A stretch of DNA of 64,000 bases from SCUB01 sp041918675 (GTDB taxonomy: Bacteria > Pseudomonadota > Alphaproteobacteria > Rhizobiales > Xanthobacteraceae). Shown here piece after piece: positions 14,703 to 22,784 of the stretch; position 1 is the first letter of the stretch; each line of letters opens with the position of its first letter. The stretch is taken from positions 1 through 64,000 of the forward strand of contig JAYRVF010000010.1 in the NCBI GenBank assembly GCA_041918675.1, in the 5' to 3' direction. The notes beneath the pieces were generated by a model, which made no database searches, was not told where the DNA came from, and saw nothing but the letters and a program-made list of their open reading frames with translations. The translations under genes were made by a program, and so were the position numbers.

Positions 14703-15971
14703 ATGAACGACCTTTGGAATATCCCACCGCTTGGTCCGGCGGCCCCGGTTGGTGAAATCCTCCTCGCCGAAACGGCAATTCGCATCGAGCTTCCGCCAAG
14801 CCTGCACCAGCTAGCGGTAGATCGCTACGAAGCGGTTCGGAAGCACATCGAGCGGCCGGACAGTCCCCTGCATGACCGTGTCACGTGGTTCTACCCGCAG
14901 GGCTCGATGGCGATCCGGGCGACTATCAAAGCGAAGCGGCGCGAAGATGGCTTCGATATCGACATCGTCGCCGAACTCATTCTTCCGCCCGGGCTGACGC
15001 CGGCACAGGTTCTCGATTTACTGTTCAAGGCGATCAACGGCCCGCCTGGCTCGATGTACTACGGCATGGTCGAGCGGCAGACGCGCTGCGTGACTGTCTT
15101 CTACGCCGACGGCATGCACCTCGACATCACTCCTTCGGAGCTTCTCGACGAACACGATCCTCGTCGTAGCCACATCTGCCATGCCAAGCCCGAGGAACCG
15201 CCCGCTGCTCATTGGTGGCCGGTCATGAACAGTTGGGCATTCTGCGACTGGTTCAACGCGAGCACACCGGTCAATCTGATCTTCGAGCAGGCCTACGCCA
15301 AGCGGGCGAGAACGCTCGACAAAATGAGGATTCTTGCGGACGCGGACGTGAAGCCGGTCCCGGCACACTCCACGTTGGAAGGCGGGAAGTCGACCGCCGT
15401 GGTTGCGCTTCAACTTCTGAAGCGCAATCGCAACATTCGCTATGCCTCGCGAAAGGGGCGCCTGCCTCCATCAGTGATGATGGCGAAATTCGCGGGGGAA
15501 ACCTTGGTGCCGGGCGCTAGCATCGCTGGTGCTCTGGAAGCGATTGCGGAAGCCATCCTCACCGCTCTCGAAGCGGCCGAGCGGGATAATGTCCTGATCG
15601 ATGTCCGCAATCCGAAATGCGACGACGAGCGCTTTACCGATCGGTGGCCCGAGAACCGCGCCGCTCAGCGGACTTATATCGACGACCTCAAGCTGCTTCG
15701 CAGGCAGCTCGCCGCTCTTATGTCCGACCAGTTCACGCTTGACCAAAAGCGGGACTTGTTGGTGGAGATGTTCGGCGAAGGACCGGCCCAGTCCGCGATC
15801 GATGACTACGCGGCTATGATCGGCCTCGCGGTCGAGAGCGGGCAGCGGACCGTTGCCGCCACCGGCAAGGTTCTTCCCATCGTCGGCGTTGCGTCTCCTT
15901 CTGTCGTCTCGCCGGCTTCCGCCCAACCCCGTGGACACACGTTCTATGGGACGCGCTGGAGGCCCCGCTGA
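14703..15971 (+). CDS. CBASS cyclic oligonucleotide synthase (CD-NTase)
   Basis: 422 aa. The nucleotidyltransferase core is plain: G67-S68 in YPQGSMAI, metal-binding D85 and D87 in FDIDIV, and the third Asp D141 in LDITPS. These match the DncV/cGAS-like fold that makes a cyclic di- or trinucleotide alarm signal on phage infection. A helical OAS-type domain follows. It is first in a tight operon with an E2-like protein and a patatin effector. The C-terminus ends GHTFYGTRWRPR with no terminal Gly, which is notable because E2-type partners of CBASS join the synthase through its C-terminal residue. The signal produced cannot be read from sequence. Confidence 0.92.
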   Translation: MNDLWNIPPLGPAAPVGEILLAETAIRIELPPSLHQLAVDRYEAVRKHIERPDSPLHDRVTWFYPQGSMAIRATIKAKRREDGFDIDIVAELILPPGLTPAQVLDLLFKAINGPPGSMYYGMVERQTRCVTVFYADGMHLDITPSELLDEHDPRRSHICHAKPEEPPAAHWWPVMNSWAFCDWFNASTPVNLIFEQAYAKRARTLDKMRILADADVKPVPAHSTLEGGKSTAVVALQLLKRNRNIRYASRKGRLPPSVMMAKFAGETLVPGASIAGALEAIAEAILTALEAAERDNVLIDVRNPKCDDERFTDRWPENRAAQRTYIDDLKLLRRQLAALMSDQFTLDQKRDLLVEMFGEGPAQSAIDDYAAMIGLAVESGQRTVAATGKVLPIVGVASPSVVSPASAQPRGHTFYGTRWRPR

Positions 15972-15997
15972 AGACGATTGCGCAACAGGTTCGGGCA

Positions 15998-16438
15998 ATG
16001 CGCCGCCGCTGGCCGGGGTTTGAGATCGGAGAGGAAACAGGCGACAAGGTCATCTGGTTCGGCTCGCTCGTCGGCATCGAGCGGCCCTACCGGATGATGG
16101 TCGAATATGGCTTGCCGCGAGGCAACGCCGCCGATGAGCGCTTTCGCTGTTTTCCGCTGGTACGGGTCTTGTCCCCGCGCCTCGTCCCACGCTTCGACGT
16201 GGCAGAGGAAGCACCTCTGCCACATGTCTACTTCGACGAGCATGACATCACGCTATCGCCACTCTGCCTATTCGACCCTGAGGCCGACGAGTGGTCGCAC
16301 AATGATCTGATCGCACACACGACCATTCCTTGGGCCGCAGACTGGCTAGCTTGTTACGAAGGCTGGCTCGCGAGCGGGCGATGGCATGGCGGCGGCAGGC
16401 ACGGTCGTGCGCAATTTCCCGAGGGAGCGCCATCATGA
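15998..16438 (+). CDS. E2-like ubiquitin-conjugation-fold protein of type II-short CBASS
   Basis: 146 aa from the ATG at 15998; an in-frame CTG at 15968 overlapping the CD-NTase stop would add ten residues (KTIAQQVRA...), so the start is uncertain. The middle reads as a divergent prokaryotic E2: His76 in LPHVYF, and the candidate catalytic Cys90 in SPLCLFDP at the spacing seen in E2 enzymes. The typical end follows, TTIPWAADWLACYEGWLASG then GGGRH. No E1 or JAB protease gene is present, which defines the short form of type II CBASS. In related systems the E2 engages the synthase C-terminus and raises its activity. Its stop overlaps the next start by 4 bp (ATGA). Confidence 0.85.
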   Translation: MRRRWPGFEIGEETGDKVIWFGSLVGIERPYRMMVEYGLPRGNAADERFRCFPLVRVLSPRLVPRFDVAEEAPLPHVYFDEHDITLSPLCLFDPEADEWSHNDLIAHTTIPWAADWLACYEGWLASGRWHGGGRHGRAQFPEGAPS

Positions 16439-17460
16439 ACTACGTTCCACCGCGTCGGTCCGACGGCACGATACAGACCCGCCGCGTGCCGCAGCCCTGG
16501 CCCAAGGATAGACCATTCCGAATCCTATCGATCGACGGGGGTGGGATTTGCGGAATCTTGCCCGCGGCAGTGCTAGCTGAGTTGGAGCAGCGCTTTCTTA
16601 AAGGGCAATCAATAGCCGGCTATTTCGATATGATCGCCGGGACTTCGACTGGTGGCATCATCGCCCTTGGACTTGCACACGGTCGAACCGCAGCCGAGAT
16701 CAGAGACATCTACACGGAACGGGGAGGCAATATTTTCCCGCCGACATCCAAATTGGGGAAAGTGATCCGGCTTGTGCGGCAAGGCCATCGCACCATCTAC
16801 GAACGGCGTCCCTTGGAGGACGAACTCCTCCGTATCTTTGGGGAAGCGACATTTGGTGAAGCCAAGACGCGCCTGTGTATCCCTGCTTTCGAGGGGCGTC
16901 ACGGTGAGCCGTGGATTTTCAAGACACCGCATCATCCTGACTACAAGCGTGACCGGTCCGAGCGAACGGTCAGAGTTGCCATGTCGACAGCGGCGGCTCC
17001 GACTTTTTTCGAAGCGCTACCCAACAACGGCTACTTGATGGTCGACGGGGGGATTTGGGCAAATAATCCGATAATGAACGCGCTGGTCGATGTGCTCGCT
17101 TGCTACGAGATCGACCGCAGTCAGATCGAAATTCTCAGTCTCGGTTGCGGCGAAACGACCTTCAAAGTCGACGACAGGAGAGCACGGGGCGGATTGTTAC
17201 ACTGGTGGAATGTCATCAGGGCAGCGATGCGAGCCCAGTCGTTGAATGCGCTTGGACAGGCCTACCTGTTGGTCGGAAAAGATCACGTCATGAGGGTCGA
17301 CGCACCTGAGAGTCCGAACGCGATTGCCCTTGATGACTATAGGCGGGCGCGCGAGGAGCTTCCGGCGATGGCCCGCTCCTTGGTTGAAGGCGCAGGCCGA
17401 GAAATCAATCGTGTTTTCTTCTCAGAACGAGCATCAGAATTCGTGCCGGCCTCGATGTAA
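16435..17460 (+). CDS. capV: Patatin-like phospholipase, CBASS effector CapV
   Basis: 341 aa; ATG at 16435 in the ATGA overlap, with a GAGGGAG ribosome site. The patatin catalytic set is complete: oxyanion loop DGGGICG (34-40), nucleophile Ser71 in GTSTG, and Asp204 in VDGG. When the cyclic nucleotide binds, CapV enzymes cut membrane phospholipids and kill the infected cell. It lacks a signal peptide, as expected for a cytoplasmic, ligand-activated enzyme. It is the last gene of the CBASS operon and of the island; the island end follows within 320 bp. It differs clearly from the chromosomal RssA-like patatin at 35229-36338. Confidence 0.93.
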   Translation: MNYVPPRRSDGTIQTRRVPQPWPKDRPFRILSIDGGGICGILPAAVLAELEQRFLKGQSIAGYFDMIAGTSTGGIIALGLAHGRTAAEIRDIYTERGGNIFPPTSKLGKVIRLVRQGHRTIYERRPLEDELLRIFGEATFGEAKTRLCIPAFEGRHGEPWIFKTPHHPDYKRDRSERTVRVAMSTAAAPTFFEALPNNGYLMVDGGIWANNPIMNALVDVLACYEIDRSQIEILSLGCGETTFKVDDRRARGGLLHWWNVIRAAMRAQSLNALGQAYLLVGKDHVMRVDAPESPNAIALDDYRRAREELPAMARSLVEGAGREINRVFFSERASEFVPASM

Positions 17461-17662
17461 GGGTGCATAGCAATTGTAGCTCAGGCTCACCAAGGAAAGC
17501 CCGTTCGCATTCCTCCTCGCCGCCTTCCTTCGCTTGTGCGAAGGCGGCTCCAAGGAAAGCGAACTCTATCTATCTCCCTATCTCTATTTTTCTTAAGAGG
17601 CGCGACGCGGCGCAATGGGCAATCACATTCGCGTGCGTGGAATCGCGTGGCACCATTAAATA

Positions 17663-17691
17663 GCGTGCTACCCCGGTGCTACCCGGAGCAT
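17663..17691 (+). repeat. 29-bp direct repeat, right copy
   Basis: Identical to 1912-1940 and in the same orientation; carries the doubled GTGCTACCC unit. It lies 65 bp inside the right att core at 17757. The rest of 17461-17729 holds no gene. A 9-bp hairpin (17519-17527 / 17540-17548) flanked by two CAAGGAAAGC copies is the only other structure. Confidence 0.8.
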
Positions 17692-17729
17692 TTAGGCCGC
17701 ACAGTGCCGCAGCTAAGTTATTGAAAATA

Positions 17730-17806
17730 TGGCGCGCCCGACACGATTCGAACGTGTGACCTTTGCCTTCGGAGGGCAACGCTCTATCCAGCTGAGCTAC
17801 GGGCGC
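17730..17806 (-). tRNA. tRNA-Arg, anticodon CCG (island attachment site)
   Basis: 77 bases including an encoded CCA. Read on the minus strand: acceptor GCGCCCG pairs with CGGGCGC, the D stem is GCUC/GAGC, the anticodon stem UUGCC/GGCAA has loop CUCCGAA (anticodon CCG), and the T stem ACACG/CGUGU pairs fully. It is intact although the island begins within it. The 18-bp core shared with 1766-1783 runs from the anticodon loop into the T arm. Confidence 0.97.
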
Positions 17807-17956
17807 CTGCGGTCACATTTAGACGATTGGCTTTTGCCCGGCAACCGCCCGGCGGTCCTCCGCCGGCCACGCGCCGATGAACCGCAGGCCGCTCGCCCGT
17901 CGGGATGCGTGCCGCTCGGGCGATCCCGCCCCGTCGCGCGTCCCGTGGCAACCGCC

Positions 17957-18595
17957 TCAGACAAGGAAGGGATTCGTCGTCCGCTCCTGGCCGAAGGTGC
18001 TCGTCGGCCCATGGCCGGAGATGAAGCCGATATCGTCGCCGAGCGGCAGCAGCTTTTCCTTGATGGAGCGGATCAGCGTGTCGTGGTCTCCGCCCGGCAG
18101 GTCGCTGCGCCCGACGGAGCCGGCGAACAGAACATCGCCCACGACCGCGAGTTTCAACTCGCGATTGACGTAGACGACGCTGCCCGGCGAGTGCCCGGGA
18201 CAGTGGATCACGTCGAAGGACAATTCTCCCGCCGTGACCGTGTCGCCGTCATCGAGCCAGCGGTCGGGAACGACGTCGCGCGCGCCCTCGACGCCGAAGC
18301 TCGCGCCGATCTCGGTGACGCGGGAAAGAAGAAACGCCTCGGCCGAATGCGGCCCCTCGATCGGGACGCCGAGCGCTTCCTTGAGTTCCGTCGCGCCGCC
18401 GACATGGTCGACATGGCCGTGGGTGAGCAGGATGCGCTCCACGCTCACGCCGGTCTCGGCGATCGCCTGGCGGATGTAATCGACATCGCCGCCGGGATCG
18501 ATGACGACGGCCTTCTTCGTCGTCTCGCACCAGATGAGCGAGCAATTCTGCTGGAACGGGGTGACGGGAATGATGGTGGCGCCGGCCTGTCGCAT
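17957..18595 (-). CDS. MBL-fold metallo-hydrolase, glyoxalase II-like
   Basis: 212 aa. Metal-binding motif THGHVDHVGG near residue 60, followed by His in CPGHSPGS and Asp in VVGDVLFAGSVGRSDLPGGD, then SGHGPTSTFGQERTTNPF at the end. This is the YcbL/GloB-like subgroup of short glyoxalase II proteins, which hydrolyse thioesters such as S-lactoylglutathione or act on related small substrates; the true substrate is not known from sequence. It lacks the C-terminal helical substrate domain present in the true GloB at 48136-48903. It is probably a single-gene unit on the chromosome beside the island. Confidence 0.85.
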   Translation of the reverse strand: MRQAGATIIPVTPFQQNCSLIWCETTKKAVVIDPGGDVDYIRQAIAETGVSVERILLTHGHVDHVGGATELKEALGVPIEGPHSAEAFLLSRVTEIGASFGVEGARDVVPDRWLDDGDTVTAGELSFDVIHCPGHSPGSVVYVNRELKLAVVGDVLFAGSVGRSDLPGGDHDTLIRSIKEKLLPLGDDIGFISGHGPTSTFGQERTTNPFLV

Positions 18596-18698
18596 GCGCT
18601 CACAAAGCGCATTTTTTCTTCCACGCCAAGGCCGGAAGCCGGCCCGCGCGAAATTTTTTGAAGGCTTGGCCCGGCTGGTCGCCGGGCCAGCGCGTTCG

Positions 18699-19826
18699 TC
18701 AGCGCCGCAATTGCGCCTTCAGCGTTTCCTCGACCGAGCGGTCGAAGGAATCGCCCGGCTTGCGCGGCTGCTTGGCGCGTTGCTCGGCGACATAATGGTC
18801 GCGCTTGGCGACCAGCCCGGAGAGCTTTTCGTTGAGCGCCTTGCGCGCGGCCATGTTCTTTTCAAGCGCGGCCTGGCGTTGCTCGGCCGGGACGCCGCGC
18901 AGGGCGTCGGGCAATTCGTCGTCCTTGACGGCGTCGAGCTTCTTGCGGCCGCTGGCGACATCGGCGACGAGGTCGCCGTCGCCGGTGATGGCCTCGCCCG
19001 AAACCTTCGCCCGCTTGTTGATGTAGCTCGCCATGTCGGAGGCCGAGGCCGGCGCGGCGGCGGCGACCTGGCGCGTCTTTTCCTCGACGCGCTTCTGCTG
19101 GGCGCGCGGACCGTAGGGGATGACCGTGCGGTTGATCTCTTCCTGCAGGATCACGATCTCGTCGTCGAACGGCGTTTCGATGATGACGATCTGGCCGCCA
19201 TCCTGCGGAATGGGGATGTAGCGGCCGCCGCCGAGCTGGGCGATCTCCCGCCAAACGCGCTCGGTGTCGCGCGCGCCGCCGGCCTGCACGGCGTTGACGA
19301 GAATGTCCTTCTGCTTGGCGACCGCGATCGTGCGCGGATATTTGGTGTCCTGCGCGTAATCCATATGGGGCGGCGCGTCGCCGACCAGGAAGACGATGCG
19401 GCGGGTTTGCGGCTCGGAGGTCCAGGCGAGCTTGTTGACCGCGACGTCGAGCGCCTCGTTGACGCTTTCGGGCCAGTCGCCGCCGCCGCGCGCCTTGAGT
19501 TCGAGCAGATTGGCGTAAAGGTCCTGCACGTCCGCGGTCAGGTCGAAGACCTTGGTGATGTAGTCGTCGCCGATGTCGCGATAGGCGACGAGGCCCATGC
19601 GGATGTCGGCGTCGGGATTGGCGTCGACGATGGTGGTGGCGATCGACCAGATCTTGCGCTTGGCCGATTCGATCAGGGGACCCATCGAGCCGGTGGTATC
19701 GAGCACGAAGGCGACTTCGACGGCGGGTTTGGCGTACGCGGGCGCGGCCGCCCCCGCCATCGCGATCGGCGCCGCCGCGAGCAAGAGCGCGCCGAAAAAG
19801 GTCGAGGTGAACTTGCAGGATCTCAT
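18699..19826 (-). CDS. Secreted von Willebrand factor A domain protein
   Basis: 375 aa. A Sec signal peptide (hydrophobic run about 8-31, Ala-rich cleavage region AYAKP) is followed at once by a vWA domain. Its MIDAS motif is DTTGSMG, with downstream Asp in LVGDAPPHMDY. The second half is charged and helical with a coiled-coil-like run (LEKNMAARKALNEKLSGLVAKRDHY) and no membrane anchor. It is probably periplasmic and binds a protein partner through a metal ion. The role is unknown. It is not next to MoxR ATPase or Bat genes, its usual company in aerotolerance clusters. Confidence 0.75.
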   Translation of the reverse strand: MRSCKFTSTFFGALLLAAAPIAMAGAAAPAYAKPAVEVAFVLDTTGSMGPLIESAKRKIWSIATTIVDANPDADIRMGLVAYRDIGDDYITKVFDLTADVQDLYANLLELKARGGGDWPESVNEALDVAVNKLAWTSEPQTRRIVFLVGDAPPHMDYAQDTKYPRTIAVAKQKDILVNAVQAGGARDTERVWREIAQLGGGRYIPIPQDGGQIVIIETPFDDEIVILQEEINRTVIPYGPRAQQKRVEEKTRQVAAAAPASASDMASYINKRAKVSGEAITGDGDLVADVASGRKKLDAVKDDELPDALRGVPAEQRQAALEKNMAARKALNEKLSGLVAKRDHYVAEQRAKQPRKPGDSFDRSVEETLKAQLRR

Positions 19827-20101
19827 GTCGATGAACCCTCCGCGTGGAAACGTCCCCGGCCGATACTTCGCCCCGCTTCGCGACGCGGCGAGGCCGGAAT
19901 TGCGGCGGCGGGGGGACGAATTCGCGACCAGATCGGGCCCGGACGCGGCAATTCATTTTGGACCGGTTCCGGTCTCGCGCGCCTTGCCTTCGCATGGCAT
20001 TCGGCGAGCGACAGGAAATCGCGCCAGAACAATGGAGTTGCATATGTACTTGCCGGCGAACCGGTATTCCCTTCGCCGGAACATGCGCTAGGATCGCGCG
20101 C

Positions 20102-20587
20102 ATGGCGATCGACATCGGCCTTTCGCGCCTCGTCGCGGCGCCGCCCGCCGACGGCCGGCAATCGGAAACCGCGCTCGCGGTCGCGCGCGGCACGACGCGG
20201 CTGTTGCGATCGCTCGGCTTCGCCTGCGTCGGCGAATTGCCGTTGCCCTCGGGGCGGCGAGCCGATCTCGTGGGGCTCGGCGGCGGCGGCGAGATCTGGA
20301 TCGTCGAAATCAAGTCGTCGATCGAGGACCTGCGGGCGGACCAGAAATGGCGCGACTACCGCGCCCATTGCGACCGGCTGTTCTTCGCCTTCCCGCGCGA
20401 GATGCCGGCGGAGGTCTTTCCCGACGACGCCGGACGGATCGTGGCGGACGCCTACGGCGCCCATCTCTTGTGCGAAGCCCCCGAACATCGCCTGGCGGCG
20501 GCGACGCGCAAGGCCATGCTGTTGCGTTTCGCGCAAATCGCGGCCCAGCGCCTGAGCCGGCTCGCCGATCCGCAGGGCCACGAATAA
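20102..20587 (+). CDS. mmcB: MmcB family DNA repair protein
   Basis: 161 aa from the ATG at 20102; the much longer upstream frame is not protein-like. Pattern RRADLVGL ... EIWIVEIKSSIEDLRADQKW is a PD-(D/E)xK nuclease core (Asp, then Glu and Lys in VEIKSS). It ends in the RKAMLLRFAQIAAQRL helix typical of MmcB (DUF1052). In Caulobacter MmcB acts with ImuB and DnaE2 in repair of DNA damage, and it is widespread in alphaproteobacteria. It stands alone between the vWA gene and actR, facing both outward. Confidence 0.85.
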   Translation: MAIDIGLSRLVAAPPADGRQSETALAVARGTTRLLRSLGFACVGELPLPSGRRADLVGLGGGGEIWIVEIKSSIEDLRADQKWRDYRAHCDRLFFAFPREMPAEVFPDDAGRIVADAYGAHLLCEAPEHRLAAATRKAMLLRFAQIAAQRLSRLADPQGHE

Positions 20588-20667
20588 AGCGGCGCGAGCC
20601 CCTGGGCCCACGCGGCGTCACCCGGGTCGCGTCCCGCCCCGCGGCGCCAGCCGCGTGAATGATGCGC

Positions 20668-21225
20668 TCAGCGCGGCGCCCGCTTGGCGAGAATGCGCTG
20701 CAAGGTGCGCCGGTGCATGTTGAGCCGGCGCGCGGTTTCCGAAACGTTGCGGTTGCACATTTCGTAGACTCTCTGGATGTGCTCCCAGCGCACGCGGTCG
20801 GCCGACATCGGATTTTGCGGCGGCTCGGCCTTGCTTCCTTCCCGCGACAGCAGCGCGTTGACGACGTCGTCGGCGTCGACCGGCTTGGCGAGATAATCCA
20901 CCGCGCCGAGCTTCACGGCGGTGACGGCGGTGGCGATGTTGCCGTAGCCGGTCAGGATGATGACGCGCGCGTCGGGCCGGCGCTGCTTGAGCGCGGCGAC
21001 CACATCGAGCCCGTTGCCGTCGCCGAGGCGCAGATCGACCACGGCGAAGGCCGGGGCGTGGCGCGCGATTTCGGCGACACCCTCGGCGACCCCGCCGCAG
21101 GCGGTGACCGCGAATTCGCGCGCCTCCAGCGCGCGCGCCAGCCGGTCGCGAAAGGCCTTGTCGTCCTCGACGATGAGAAGGGAAGGGTCCGGCAGGTTCA
21201 ACGGCAATGCATCGTCGCTCACCAC
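20668..21225 (-). CDS. actR: Redox response regulator ActR (RegA/PrrA family)
   Basis: 185 aa. The receiver domain has the phosphate-accepting Asp64 in AVVDLRLGDG and Lys in YLAKPV. A short proline linker (KAEPPQNPMSADRVRWEHIQRVYEM) leads to a Fis-type HTH (NVSETARRLNMHRRTLQRILAKRAPR), the highly conserved DNA-binding end of RegA/PrrA/ActR. It controls respiration, carbon and nitrogen fixation and hydrogen use in response to redox state. It lies 80 bp after actS in the same direction. Confidence 0.95.
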   Translation of the reverse strand: MVSDDALPLNLPDPSLLIVEDDKAFRDRLARALEAREFAVTACGGVAEGVAEIARHAPAFAVVDLRLGDGNGLDVVAALKQRRPDARVIILTGYGNIATAVTAVKLGAVDYLAKPVDADDVVNALLSREGSKAEPPQNPMSADRVRWEHIQRVYEMCNRNVSETARRLNMHRRTLQRILAKRAPR

Positions 21226-21305
21226 TACGCCTCGCTTCGGTTCATTCGCGCGGGCTCGGTCACGTCGGATCGATCACGTCGCCATCGGCGCGGATCGCGC
21301 GCGGG

Positions 21306-22673
21306 TCACCCATGGCCCGGGTCGTTCACGGCCGACGGCGCGGCTGGGGAGACCTCGGCCGTTCCCGCCTCGCCCGCGTCGGGACTTTCAAAATCGTCCC
21401 GATTCCAAACGATGCTTACCACCGCTCCATGTTCCGGGAAAACCCGGTTGTTGAACCTTATCCGCGCGCCGCTGCGTTCGAGCAGCGTTCCGGCGATGAA
21501 AACGCCGAGCCCCAATCCGCCCCCGCTTTCCGCCTCGCCCCGATTGCGCCGGCGCGAGAGATAGGGCTCGCCGATGCGCTTGAGCAGGTCCGGCGGGATG
21601 CCCGGCCCGTCATCGGCGATGACGATCTCGACCCGCGCGTGGTCCCAGCGGGCGGTCGCGGTCACCTTCTCGCGGGCGAAGTCGACCGCGTTCTCCACGA
21701 TATTGCCGAGCCCGTAGAGAATGGCGGGGTTGCGCGCGCCGATCGGCTCCTTGGCCTCGCCCGGTTCCAGCACGATGTCGATGCGGATGTCGAAATGCCG
21801 ATGCGGCGCCACGACCTCCTCCAGCAGCGCCGACAGCGCCAGGCGATCGAAGGGGGCCCAGGTCGAGGACAATTGCGTCAGCTTGCCGAGAATGTCGCGG
21901 CAGCGCTGGGCCTCGTCGCGCAAGGTGCGCACCTCGCCGCCAAGCGGCGTGTTGGGGTCCACGGTGCGCTCGAGCTCGCGGGCGATGACCGTGATGGTCG
22001 AAAGCGGCGTGCCGAGTTCGTGGGCGGCGGCGGCGGCCAGCCCGTCGAGCTGGCTGAGATGCTGCTCCCGCGCCATGATCAGCTCGGTCGCGGCGAGCGC
22101 GTCGGTCAGCTTGCGCGCCTGCTGCGTGACCTGAAACGCGTAGAGCGACGTCACCCCGATCGCCAGCACGATGGAAAGCCAGACGCCGACGAGATAGATC
22201 GGCGGCAGCACCAGCGGCTCGTCATTCGTCCAGGGCAGCGGCAGATGGAAAAAGCCGAGCGCGGTCGAGCAAAGTGTCGCGAACAGGCCGAGCGCGAGCG
22301 TCAGACGCGGCGGCAGCACCGTCGCCGAGATCAGCACCGGCCCGAGAAACAGGAACGAAAACGGGTTCTGCAGGCCGCCGGTCAGAAACAGCAGCGCGCC
22401 GAGCTCGGCGATATTGAGCGCGAGCAGCCAGGCGGTAAAAGCCGGCTCCAGCCGCTGCATCGGATGCACGCTCAGATGCAGGACGACGTTGAGGAGGCTC
22501 GCGAACGCGACCACGGTCAGGCACGCCACGATCGGCACGTCGAATTCGAGCCCGAAGGCGACGATGAGAATGGCGGCGGTCTGGCCGAGCACCGCGAGCC
22601 AGCGCAGCCGCATGATGGTTTCGAGTCGAACCTGGCGGCGGGGATGGATTTCGGTGGCGAGCGTGTCGAGCAT
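21306..22673 (-). CDS. actS: Redox sensor histidine kinase ActS (RegB/PrrB family)
   Basis: 455 aa from the ATG at 22673. Six membrane helices fill about residues 25-180. Loop sequence GGLQNPF (99-105) is the ubiquinone-binding heptad region of RegB. The H box HELGTPLS has the phosphoryl His218. Cys258 in QRCRDIL corresponds to the redox-active Cys that links two RegB subunits. The ATPase domain shows NIVENAVDFA, DDGPGIP and GGGLGLGVFI. Quinone state and disulfide formation turn the kinase off under oxidising conditions. The start is 111 bp from the divergent ABC transporter gene. Confidence 0.95.
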   Translation of the reverse strand: MLDTLATEIHPRRQVRLETIMRLRWLAVLGQTAAILIVAFGLEFDVPIVACLTVVAFASLLNVVLHLSVHPMQRLEPAFTAWLLALNIAELGALLFLTGGLQNPFSFLFLGPVLISATVLPPRLTLALGLFATLCSTALGFFHLPLPWTNDEPLVLPPIYLVGVWLSIVLAIGVTSLYAFQVTQQARKLTDALAATELIMAREQHLSQLDGLAAAAAHELGTPLSTITVIARELERTVDPNTPLGGEVRTLRDEAQRCRDILGKLTQLSSTWAPFDRLALSALLEEVVAPHRHFDIRIDIVLEPGEAKEPIGARNPAILYGLGNIVENAVDFAREKVTATARWDHARVEIVIADDGPGIPPDLLKRIGEPYLSRRRNRGEAESGGGLGLGVFIAGTLLERSGARIRFNNRVFPEHGAVVSIVWNRDDFESPDAGEAGTAEVSPAAPSAVNDPGHG

Positions 22674-22784
22674 GGCCTGCGACCTTATCCCCGCCGGGCG
22701 CGGGCGACAAATCGCCCGCGAACAACCGGTCCCAGCCGGGCGGGCGGTTGACAAAAAGCGCCCCTTGCCCGGAAGGTCGCGGCG

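Larger units (their letters stand above)
1766..17774. mobile_element. tRNA-Arg(CCG) genomic island carrying type I R-M and CBASS
   Basis: The element is bounded by the 18-bp direct repeat 1766-1783 / 17757-17774, which is part of a tRNA-Arg(CCG) fragment on the left and of the intact gene on the right. Just inside each end is an identical 29-bp direct repeat (1912-1940 and 17663-17691). An integrase gene begins 7 bases after the left one. Cargo is an AlpA-like regulator, small genes, a degenerate integrase, a type I restriction-modification operon and a CBASS operon. No conjugation, replication or phage structural genes are visible, so it is a compact defence island and not an ICE. The sequence inside is visibly less GC-rich than the flanks, which fits transfer. 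Confidence 0.85.

Noticed and set aside
17519..17548. Perfect 9-bp hairpin after capV as an intrinsic terminator
   Set aside because: No T run follows on either strand, so I kept it only as a structural note.
1766..17774. Integrative conjugative element or prophage
   Set aside because: No relaxase, type IV secretion, replication, capsid or lysis genes are visible between the att sites.
17957..18595. MBL gene as part of the defence island
   Set aside because: It lies outside the intact tRNA-Arg, has GC-rich codon use like the chromosome and belongs to a housekeeping family.
18632..18646. GGCCGG/CCGGCC hairpin between the MBL and vWA genes as a terminator
   Set aside because: The T-rich stretch lies about nine bases away on the plus strand, where no gene ends; on the minus strand there is no T run.
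18501..20555. 684-codon frame antisense to the MBL and vWA genes
   Set aside because: Mirror frame of real genes with strong codon bias; the opposite strand carries clear signal-peptide and MIDAS motifs.
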